Assembly: GCA_005789055.1 (NCBI GenBank)
Contig: SYAA01000394.1
Location: 1 to 6,936, forward strand
Origin: Actinomycetota bacterium
Lineage (GTDB): Bacteria > Actinomycetota > Actinomycetes > Mycobacteriales > Mycobacteriaceae
Reading direction: 5' to 3'
DNA: 6,936 nt
The translations under genes and the position numbers were made by a program. Of this stretch, positions 1-6,870 are shown piece after piece. Position 1 is the stretch's first letter, and the number at the start of each line of letters is the position of its first letter. The notes beneath the pieces were generated by a model. It was given only the letters and a program-made list of their open reading frames with translations, was not told the DNA's origin and made no database searches.

Positions 1-1187
<1,187 letters not shown>

Positions 1188-1188
1188 C

Positions 1189-1194
1189 TACGAT
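1189..1194 (+). promoter_or_regulatory. Candidate -10 box of the tRNA-Ser promoter
   Basis: TACGAT fits TANNNT and ends seven bases before the first base of the mature tRNA, so initiation would fall at or very near the tRNA 5' end and leave little leader for RNase P. The -35 region (AACACC around 1166-1171) is weak. The 80-bp gap between SRP RNA and tRNA must hold two divergent promoters, and this is the best candidate for the plus strand. Confidence 0.45.
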
Positions 1195-1201
1195 TGCCCA
1201 C

Positions 1202-1287
1202 GGAGGATTCGCCTAGTGGCCTATGGCGCTCGCCTGGAACGCGGGTTGGGTTAATAGCCCTCAGGGGTTCAAATCCCCTATCCTCCG
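1202..1287 (+). tRNA. serX: tRNA-Ser, anticodon GGA
   Basis: A complete class II (long variable arm) cloverleaf can be folded by eye. The acceptor stem GGAGGAT (1202-1208) pairs with ATCCTCC (1280-1286), with discriminator G at 1287. The anticodon stem CTCGC (1229-1233) pairs with GCGGG (1241-1245) and includes one G-U pair. The 7-nt loop CTGGAAC places anticodon GGA at 1236-1238, reading UCC and UCU serine codons. The variable arm is GGG-TTAATA-CCC type (about 1246-1262). The T stem is AGGGG/CCCCT around a TTCAAAT loop (1263-1279). The 3' CCA is not encoded, since the bases after G1287 are CAC. The symbol follows the serX tRNA that I recall next to Rv3723 in M. tuberculosis. Confidence 0.96.
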
Positions 1288-1292
1288 CACCT

Positions 1293-1334
1293 GTCCGAGG
1301 TGCGACCACGGCACTACGTGGCCGCACCTCGGAC
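1293..1334 (+). terminator. Long stem-loop after tRNA-Ser, in front of lucA
   Basis: The outer arms GTCCGAGGTGCG (1293-1304) and CGCACCTCGGAC (1323-1334) are perfect 12-bp complements. After one A-C mismatch (1305/1322) a further 5 bp pair (CCACG 1306-1310, CGTGG 1317-1321) around the 6-nt loop GCACTA. It starts six bases after the tRNA, so it most simply acts as a U-less terminator or 3' processing signal for the tRNA transcript. It ends nine bases before the lucA ribosome binding site, so it could also gate read-through or sit in the lucA leader. Confidence 0.7.
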
Positions 1335-1353
1335 GCAACAACCGAGGAGTGGC

Positions 1354-2169
1354 ATGCCGCGTCGCGCCGCGACCGCACTTCACCTCGCACTGACACTGCT
1401 CGGTGCAGTGCTGTACATCGTGTTCGTTCTGCCCCGCTGGTGGGTGCTGACAGGCGACGTGCCGAGTACCCCGGCGGCAATCGGTCGGATCGCGGCCGGG
1501 CTGCCGATCGCCCTGGCCGCGGTGCCGATCATGCTGAATCTGCGTCAGGCCCTGCAACCGGGCCTGCACACCCCGGAACTTGCGTTACGTCTGCGTGCGT
1601 GGTCGGCCGTCCTGCATGTGGTGGCCGGTGTGCTGATCATCCTGACGGCGATCACCGAGACCTTGCTCGGTCTCGGCGCGGCCGGGCCGTGGCTGTTCGC
1701 CGTTTACGGGGCGGCCGCGGCGATCGCGATTCTCGGTGTCGCGGCGTTCTTCCTGTCCCGAGTCGCCGAGAAACCGCCCGCCGCGGCCAAACCGCCGAAG
1801 CCCGCCAAGCCTGCGAAGGAGAAGAAGGCGAAGCGGCGGGCGCGCAAACGCGGCAGTGCGACGGAAGGCTCAGCGGAAAACCACGACCCCAGCGAACCTG
1901 ACGTCGACGTCGAACCCGAAGACACCGAAGTCGAAGACGCCGTCCAACCCGAAGCCGAAGTCAAAGCCGCCGTCGAAGCAGCCCCGACGGAAACGTCCGA
2001 AGAACCGACGACCGAGGTCGTCGAAACCCCCGACGTCGAATCCCCTGACGCCGAATCTGAAGTCACCGAAACCGCTGACGCCGAGCCTGCGCTCCCGGAG
2101 ACGGTCAAGCCCGCCGGTCTGCGCAACAAGCGGCCTACCGGTAAGGTTCGCAATCGCCGTCCGGGCTGA
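1354..2169 (+). CDS. lucA: Four-helix membrane protein with charged tail, LucA (Rv3723) homologue
   Basis: The product has 271 residues. Four hydrophobic segments lie at about residues 8-26, 44-62, 83-103 and 112-134. A Lys/Arg/Pro-rich stretch follows (140-167), then a strongly acidic Glu/Asp/Val/Thr/Pro tail (171-250) and a basic end, LRNKRPTGKVRNRRPG. The assignment to LucA rests mainly on position, directly after tRNA-Ser and the aminotransferase as for Rv3723 in M. tuberculosis, and on a similar size (about 254 residues there). LucA is an inner-membrane factor that stabilises the Mce1 fatty-acid and Mce4 cholesterol importers. I chose the ATG at 1354 because GAGGAG lies four bases upstream; an earlier in-frame ATG at 1300 falls inside the hairpin and has no ribosome binding site. 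It is convergent with the downstream hydrolase gene, leaving a 9-nt gap. The biochemical role cannot be read from the sequence itself. Confidence 0.8.
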   Translation: MPRRAATALHLALTLLGAVLYIVFVLPRWWVLTGDVPSTPAAIGRIAAGLPIALAAVPIMLNLRQALQPGLHTPELALRLRAWSAVLHVVAGVLIILTAITETLLGLGAAGPWLFAVYGAAAAIAILGVAAFFLSRVAEKPPAAAKPPKPAKPAKEKKAKRRARKRGSATEGSAENHDPSEPDVDVEPEDTEVEDAVQPEAEVKAAVEAAPTETSEEPTTEVVETPDVESPDAESEVTETADAEPALPETVKPAGLRNKRPTGKVRNRRPG

Positions 2170-2179
2170 AAACCCGGGC
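2159..2179. terminator. Candidate bidirectional terminator between convergent genes
   Basis: CCGGG (2161-2165) pairs with CCCGG (2173-2177), extended by a T-G wobble and a G-C pair to 7 bp, around a 7-nt A-rich loop. The lucA stop codon (2167-2169) lies in the loop, and the stem reaches the first base pair of the hydrolase stop (2179-2181). The position suits mutual termination of the two convergent transcripts, but the stem is short and has no U-tract. Confidence 0.4.
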
Positions 2180-4815
2180 TAGAGCGTGCGGTTCGGCATC
2201 GTCACGCTGACGTTCGAGATGTTCATCAACCCGAACGAGGTGAAGTTCTCGAAGGCCGTCGCCGAACTGGTGATCTGCACGGTGAGACCACCCTCCCCCT
2301 CGGGATCGTAGGTGTACACGATGTCGGACAAGTCGAAGGTCTGGGTGCGCTCACGCCCATCGAGAATCACCGGGAGCGGTGTGACGATGTTGCCGAGAAC
2401 CAGGCCGGTGGCGTTGTTGACGACCTGTGCGTAAATCGCCCGTGTAGTGCCGATCCCCCTGTAGGTGAAGCTCACCGTGGGTGCGCCGACAACCTGCGTG
2501 CCCGTCGGAACATCCACCGCAATGTTGATCGCGTTGGCCGCCACGGTGCCACCACCGAGCGAATACGGCAGATCGCCCAATCCATTGGAACCGCCGAAGA
2601 ACGGAATGATGGGCAGCAGGCCGCCGTCGGCCATTCCCTCGATGTCGGGTTCGTCATTGAACGCCGACTCATATGGCAGGTAATCGGAGGTGTAGTAATC
2701 GCCGAGTTGGTCGAACCACTGGAAGTTCGGAATGGCGTCGGCAACCGGACCGGTTTCCTTGACGTACTGGTCCAGCCACGCCAAGGCGTTGTCACGCAGC
2801 GTTGGTGCCTGGAGATTGCTGATCGGGTCGTTGCACACGCCATGGCCACCGCAGAACCAGATCACTTTGGCCGGTACCGAACCCGGGACCAAAGCGTTGT
2901 AAAGATTGCCGAGGATGGCTTCCGCGCTGATCAGTGACTGCTGCAGCGGGAACAGTACGTCCACGATGCCCTGAGTCAGCAGCGTCGGGGCCTGCAGCTG
3001 GTTGAGCAGCGCGGTCGGGCCGCTGCTGGCCAGCGTTGCCTGCGCGCTCTCGCTGATCCAGCCGAGTAGGTCGCCAGTGAGGATCGCGCGGGGGATCAAG
3101 CTGTTGACCCGGGCACCGGTGGTCAGCAGGGACAGATACAGCAGGGATCCGTAGGCAGTTTTGAAAGTGTTGTCCGGGTAGAGCGAGGAGTTCAAGGAGT
3201 TCCATGCGATGTCCGGAACAATCGCGTCGATGCGCGGATCGGTGGCCGCGGCGGTCAACTGGATGCCGCCGCCGTAGGAGCCGCCGACCATGCCGACCTT
3301 CGGGTCGTTCAGGATGGCTGGGTCGTTGAGTTCGGCGGGGGTATCCGACGCGATCCAGGACACCACCGCCGACACGTCGCGACCCTCATAGAACGGGCTG
3401 TCCAGTTGCAGGATGCCGCCGGAGTTGAACTCGCCGCGCGGGGTTACGGTGACCACGTTGTAGCCAGCATCGCGCAGGGGTTTGACGCCCAGGGTCTCCG
3501 CCGACTTCGGCGTTCCGCCACAGATGCCGCAGGTCGAATACGGATTGGACAGGCCTGCGCTTGCCAGGCCTGGCATGTTGATCACGGTCGGCGCGTCGAC
3601 GCCGGCCGCGATACCGGCCGCCGGGAAGAAGTTGGTGCTGATATCGACCCCGTCGAACGAGACCACCCGGTAGGTGAACGCCACCGGGGTATCCCCGGGT
3701 GCCAGGTCGGCCACGTCGACGTCGACGGTGGCCACCACGGAAGCGCCGATCAGCGGGGCCAGCAGATCACCGATCAGCGGCAGCGTCTGAAGCAGATCGA
3801 TGATCGGCGCGGCGAACAGCCCGACGAGCGGGATTCCGGTCAGGAACATGTCGAAATCAGTGACCTCGCGGACCCGCACGCCGAAGGTCTGGGTTCCCGG
3901 CGTTCCACCATCGAGCCAGTTGGCGTAGGGCAGGATCGTGAAACTCTGCGCCGTGTTCCCGAGTAGCGGGATCGTTCCCAGGCTGATCTTGCCGCCGAGA
4001 TCGCCCAGGGCGCAGTTGCTGCCGCAGGTGGCACCGAGGGCGGTGTAGGTCATCATCAAACCGCGCGAACTAACGGCCTCGAGGTAACCCTGGATGATGC
4101 CGTCGGCGATGGTCACTGTCGGGTCGACAGTGAGGCTGCCACTGGTCACCGTCGCCGAGGAGGTCACCTGCGCGGTCGGGGCGGTGCGGACGGCCCTGCT
4201 GAGCGGTTCGCGGCGGGCGGCGGCCAGGAGCGCCCACGCCGCCGGGGAGTCGGACGGCACCAGTGGATCGGTGTCGGCGCCGTCGGAGACACCGTTGTCC
4301 GCCTCGGACAGGAATGCCGTCACCTCGTAGGCCTCGACCGGTTCGGGAAGCGGAACGGGCATCGGATCGACGTGCACTTTGACATCCGGCCCGGCCGGCT
4401 CCGGCAGTTCCGCCGCGGGCGGCGCGACAGGGGACTCTTCCGATGCGTCGCTGTCCGTCGCCGACTCCGGGTCCACGACCGCCAGGGCCGCGGCGCGGCG
4501 GGCCACACCAGCCGCGGGCGCGGTGATCGACGGGGCGCTCACCTCAGGTGACGTGGCGCGCGCGCGATCGTTGCTCCGGGTCGCGGAACCCCGGCTGGCA
4601 CCGGAGTTTGCTCGGCGAGCCGAGGGCTGGTTCCCAGCGGATGGGGATGCAGAGGATGTAGATGCAAGAGACGGGGAGTCGGCGGCATCAGCGCCGCGCC
4701 CACCGCGATCGGAGGTGTCCGCCCAGGCCACTGCGCCAGTGGAGAACATGGCCGCGCCCACCCCCAGGGCCACCGCCAACCCACCGACCCGACCAACAAA
4801 ATGTGATGCGCCCAT
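2179..4815 (-). CDS. Exported CocE/NonD-type (S15-like) alpha/beta hydrolase with N-terminal linker
   Basis: A predicted signal peptide (residues 1-32; GRVGG, hydrophobic core, cleavage AWA|D) is followed by an Ala/Ser/Pro/Arg-rich, probably disordered linker (about 33-225). The catalytic part (about 230-750) resembles CocE / X-Pro dipeptidyl-peptidase hydrolases: PRGEFNSGG, then EGRDVSAVVSWI, nucleophile elbow GGSYGG with Ser513, Asp619 in QGIVDVLFP, and His658 in CGGHGVC. The C-terminal 118 residues are beta-rich, like the jelly-roll domain of that family. The product should be a serine esterase, amidase or peptidase outside the cytoplasmic membrane; the substrate cannot be told. Odd points are exactly six cysteines in three close pairs (264/268, 429/432, 655/661) and a hydrophobic insert at 324-362. 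I chose the ATG at 4815 because GGGAGG lies six bases upstream and the signal peptide then begins properly; an in-frame extension to 4896 would bury it. It lies 195 bp downstream of the protease gene on the same strand. Confidence 0.88.
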   Translation of the reverse strand: MGASHFVGRVGGLAVALGVGAAMFSTGAVAWADTSDRGGRGADAADSPSLASTSSASPSAGNQPSARRANSGASRGSATRSNDRARATSPEVSAPSITAPAAGVARRAAALAVVDPESATDSDASEESPVAPPAAELPEPAGPDVKVHVDPMPVPLPEPVEAYEVTAFLSEADNGVSDGADTDPLVPSDSPAAWALLAAARREPLSRAVRTAPTAQVTSSATVTSGSLTVDPTVTIADGIIQGYLEAVSSRGLMMTYTALGATCGSNCALGDLGGKISLGTIPLLGNTAQSFTILPYANWLDGGTPGTQTFGVRVREVTDFDMFLTGIPLVGLFAAPIIDLLQTLPLIGDLLAPLIGASVVATVDVDVADLAPGDTPVAFTYRVVSFDGVDISTNFFPAAGIAAGVDAPTVINMPGLASAGLSNPYSTCGICGGTPKSAETLGVKPLRDAGYNVVTVTPRGEFNSGGILQLDSPFYEGRDVSAVVSWIASDTPAELNDPAILNDPKVGMVGGSYGGGIQLTAAATDPRIDAIVPDIAWNSLNSSLYPDNTFKTAYGSLLYLSLLTTGARVNSLIPRAILTGDLLGWISESAQATLASSGPTALLNQLQAPTLLTQGIVDVLFPLQQSLISAEAILGNLYNALVPGSVPAKVIWFCGGHGVCNDPISNLQAPTLRDNALAWLDQYVKETGPVADAIPNFQWFDQLGDYYTSDYLPYESAFNDEPDIEGMADGGLLPIIPFFGGSNGLGDLPYSLGGGTVAANAINIAVDVPTGTQVVGAPTVSFTYRGIGTTRAIYAQVVNNATGLVLGNIVTPLPVILDGRERTQTFDLSDIVYTYDPEGEGGLTVQITSSATAFENFTSFGLMNISNVSVTMPNRTL

Positions 4816-4821
4816 GATTGT

Positions 4822-4827
4822 CCTCCC
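4822..4827 (-). promoter_or_regulatory. Ribosome binding site that fixes the hydrolase start
   Basis: GGGAGG on the minus strand sits six bases before the ATG at 4815. It is the strongest Shine-Dalgarno match in the region. It decides against the longer in-frame start at 4896, which would add 27 residues in front of the signal peptide. Confidence 0.85.
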
Positions 4828-4853
4828 AGGAATCCTGCAAAAGCTCAAGGCGG

Positions 4854-4859
4854 ACACTA
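4854..4859 (-). promoter_or_regulatory. Candidate -10 box for the hydrolase gene
   Basis: TAGTGT (minus strand) fits TANNNT and would start transcription near 4847, giving a leader of about 32 nt. A TTGCCG hexamer lies upstream, but at about 21 bp, which is too far for a standard -35. If real, the hydrolase need not depend on read-through from the protease gene. Confidence 0.3.
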
Positions 4860-4971
4860 GACCCGTCACCGGCGCGGCATCGGCAAATCCGCGCAATCGG
4901 CGAATTCATGTCGCCGCAGAGTCACCCAGGCGAATTACGCCACGCGAAAGTACCAAATTCCGAGCAGGCAC

Positions 4972-5006
4972 CGTCGGGGCATGCGGCGCTTCGGCAAACG
5001 CCGACG
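4972..5006 (-). terminator. Imperfect dyad just after the protease stop codon
   Basis: CGTCGG (4972-4977) can pair with CCGACG (5001-5006), beginning four bases after the protease stop. Alternative internal stems such as TCGGC/GCCGA (4991-4995 with 5000-5004) compete with it. No U-tract is present. It may be a weak terminator of the protease transcript or chance pairing. Confidence 0.25.
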
Positions 5007-5010
5007 AGCA

Positions 5011-6834
5011 TCACCAGATGGCAAAGTCCGTCGAGCCGATCCGGTTCGGCGCCGCGTAGTTGATGTAGACCGGGCCCTGCTGGAATGGGATGTAGCCGGT
5101 GTTCATCAACGCGCCGTCATCGACCACCGTCGGACTGTTCGACCCGACGGTGTTGTAGGAGTACAGCAGCGTCGCGCCGTCGGCGGTGTACACCGAAATC
5201 TTGGTGTTCGTCGGCACCGAGGTCGCGCCGCCGATCAGGTACGCCGGCAGGGTTCCGTACACGCCGCCGGAGTCGATGATGGAGTACGCGGTCTGCTTGG
5301 GACCGTCGTTGACACTGACCGTGACGTAGGCGTCCGGCGCGCCGGGCACCGACACCCGGGTGGGCAGCGGGTTGGGCCCGAAAACCATGACACCGAACAA
5401 TCCGAGTAAGGCGCCTTGATAGAGCAGGAATCCGTCGCTGAGTTCGCCAGGTAGGGCGGCGGTCGGGATGGTGTAGCCGTCCGGGCCCGGGCCGTAGGTG
5501 TTCGCGCCGACACCGAGGATGCCGACCACCTGGGCCGGTCTCAGGAACTCCTCGAACGCCGCGGCGTCGGCGTCATCGACGATGTTGACGGCGGTCGGCG
5601 CGGTGACGGCACCGCCACCGAAGTCGACCGTGGTCACATAGGTGGTGTAGCGGAACGTCTTGGTCAGATCGCCGCTGAAACGGACCTCGCCAGTGGCCAC
5701 CGGTTCACCGAGATCCCCGGGCGCCGAGTCGCGGGTGATGATCAAACCCGAGGATCCGGTGTCGACGAGCATCGGGTTGCCGGGGCCGTTGTTCACCGAG
5801 ACGCTCACCACTGGTTCGGTGACGGCTCTCATCTGGACCGGGACGAACGCGTACACCTTGCCGTTGCTGCGGGCCTGACCGACGAGGGCCTGGGTGGGCG
5901 CGACAGCGGCGCCCAGCAGGTTCACCAGTGGCAGCAACAGCGCGGCGCCGGTAAGTCCGGCCTCGGCCAACATCGGCAGCGACATGGTGACCAACAGGTT
6001 CACCTGGGTCACCTGGTGGATGAGGGGTATGCCGGCGGTGGTCGCGATCGCCTGGGATGCCGCCGGCATGTTGTTCTGCCAGGCCGTCAGTGACCACGCC
6101 GCCTCGGCGAGAAACAACTGCGGAACGATCGAGGCCACGCCGGCGGCGATGTTGCCCGCGCCCCAGGTCTGCTGGTTCAGCAGCACTTGCGCGTCGGAGA
6201 TCTGCTGCAGAGCCAGCGCGACCTTGGTGCCCGGCACGATCGGATCCGCCGGCAGGTAGGACGCCATGTTGTAGGACGGGTCTGCGCCCGGCGGAAGCGG
6301 TGCCGCCGCCGGCAGTGCGGACGCAGGCTGCGCGGTAGGCAGCGTCGGCTGCGCGGGCAGCGCGGGCAGCGCAGGAAGTGCGGCAGGCGCGGACACGGCG
6401 GACCGGCGGAGGCCGGCGGCAGTGCGACGGGCGCCGGGCCGTTCCAGGGCCGCGTTTGTGGGCGGCGTTGCAACCGGGGCATCTGCCGCGGGTACCGACG
6501 AGTTGGCCGCCGCTGCGGCGGGCAGCGGCAGGTTGGCCGCCGCCGCGGCGGGCAGCGGCGAGTTGACAGTTGCGCTGACCGCGTTCGCACGACCCGCCAC
6601 CGCACGCGATTGGCGTGGGGTCCCGCCGCGGGCGGAGCTTTCCGAGGCGGCGCTTCCCGAGGTGGTGCCTGCTGAGGGAGTGCCTTCCGAGGTGCTGTTG
6701 TGCGCTGAACCGGCGTCGGCACCGACGTCCGCAGCCGCGACGGCGGTTCCACCGACCATCGCGGCGCCCAGCCCCAGCGTGACCGCGGCAGTCCCGAGCC
6801 AGGCATAAGGCTGGATACGGCGATGTTTCGACAC
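5011..6834 (-). CDS. Exported PecA-like aspartic protease without PE or PGRS region
   Basis: The product has 607 residues. It has a signal peptide (1-35; basic SKHRR start, hydrophobic core, cleavage AAA|D), then an Ala/Pro/Ser-rich linker with 10-residue repeats (about 36-184). A helical domain (about 185-325; ISDAQVLLNQQTWGAGN, AEAAWSLTAWQNN) precedes the C-terminal domain (326-607), which resembles that of PE_PGRS35/PecA. That domain has two aspartic-protease motifs 163 residues apart, VDTGSSG with Asp358 and IDSGGVYGT with Asp521. It ends with family-like stretches (KISVYTADGATLLYSY, NTGYIPFQQGPVYINY). Both catalytic aspartates are present, so an active pepsin-fold enzyme is likely. Known PecA proteins cleave exported PE proteins in mycobacteria. 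There are no cysteines. I chose the GTG at 6832-6834 because GAGGGAG lies seven bases upstream; the longer TTG start at 6861 has no ribosome binding site and would lie at or outside the likely transcript. The substrate is unknown; the adjacent exported hydrolase is one candidate. Confidence 0.88.
   Translation of the reverse strand: MSKHRRIQPYAWLGTAAVTLGLGAAMVGGTAVAAADVGADAGSAHNSTSEGTPSAGTTSGSAASESSARGGTPRQSRAVAGRANAVSATVNSPLPAAAAANLPLPAAAAANSSVPAADAPVATPPTNAALERPGARRTAAGLRRSAVSAPAALPALPALPAQPTLPTAQPASALPAAAPLPPGADPSYNMASYLPADPIVPGTKVALALQQISDAQVLLNQQTWGAGNIAAGVASIVPQLFLAEAAWSLTAWQNNMPAASQAIATTAGIPLIHQVTQVNLLVTMSLPMLAEAGLTGAALLLPLVNLLGAAVAPTQALVGQARSNGKVYAFVPVQMRAVTEPVVSVSVNNGPGNPMLVDTGSSGLIITRDSAPGDLGEPVATGEVRFSGDLTKTFRYTTYVTTVDFGGGAVTAPTAVNIVDDADAAAFEEFLRPAQVVGILGVGANTYGPGPDGYTIPTAALPGELSDGFLLYQGALLGLFGVMVFGPNPLPTRVSVPGAPDAYVTVSVNDGPKQTAYSIIDSGGVYGTLPAYLIGGATSVPTNTKISVYTADGATLLYSYNTVGSNSPTVVDDGALMNTGYIPFQQGPVYINYAAPNRIGSTDFAIW
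6502..6561 (-). repeat. Two-copy 30-bp tandem repeat in the protease linker
   Basis: Bases 6502-6529 recur at 6532-6559 with one mismatch (6514 T versus 6544 C), a period of exactly 30 bp. On the coding strand it gives two 10-residue units of the form N-[SL]-PLPAAAAA followed by a degenerate third, NSSVPAADAP. The in-frame period means copy number could change without breaking the gene; this suits a spacer between signal peptide and catalytic part. Confidence 0.85.
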
Positions 6835-6841
6835 GCGATGA

Positions 6842-6848
6842 CTCCCTC
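6842..6848 (-). promoter_or_regulatory. Ribosome binding site that fixes the protease start
   Basis: GAGGGAG on the minus strand, seven bases before the GTG at 6834, is a near-ideal Shine-Dalgarno sequence. The upstream TTG (6861) and GTG (6858) codons have no comparable site, so this decides the start. Confidence 0.8.
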
Positions 6849-6864
6849 GGTTCGCCACCAACTT

Positions 6865-6870
6865 ACCTTA
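6865..6870 (-). promoter_or_regulatory. Candidate -10 box for the protease gene
   Basis: TAAGGT (minus strand) fits TANNNT and would start transcription near 6858, leaving a 24-nt leader that includes the ribosome binding site. The hexamer 17 bp upstream (TACCAT) is a poor -35. The remaining bases to 6936 show nothing else I can support. Confidence 0.35.

Noticed and set aside
1293..1334. Inverted repeat as a transposon end or attachment site
   Set aside because: No transposase or integrase, flanking duplication or second copy is seen; the position after a tRNA and the hairpin shape fit a terminator better.
1704..2153. 149-codon minus-strand open frame rich in Ser/Gly/Val opposite the lucA tail
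   Set aside because: The apparent low-complexity protein is only the reverse reading of the GAA/GAC/GTC-rich acidic tail codons.
3406..3966. 186-codon plus-strand open frame opposite the hydrolase
   Set aside because: It is antisense to the catalytic part of the hydrolase, with an Arg/Gly/Asp-rich product typical of shadow frames.
4816..4896. Longer start for the hydrolase, adding 27 residues
   Set aside because: It has no ribosome binding site and would bury a good signal peptide, whereas the ATG at 4815 has GGGAGG at ideal spacing.
4379..5059. 226-codon plus-strand open frame opposite the hydrolase N-terminus and spanning the intergenic gap
   Set aside because: It is antisense to a clear signal peptide and linker and would cover the hydrolase ribosome binding site; I see no good ribosome binding site or domain for it.
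6816..6834. Twin-arginine (Tat) signal in the protease leader (HRRIQPY)
   Set aside because: Two arginines are present, but the residues after them do not fit the RRxFLK-like pattern; an ordinary Sec signal is the simpler reading.
5011..6834. PE-family protein
   Set aside because: The catalytic domain is of the kind found in PE_PGRS35/PecA, but the N-terminus has a basic start and a hydrophobic signal core, with no PE motif near residue 8 and no Gly-Gly-Ala PGRS repeats.
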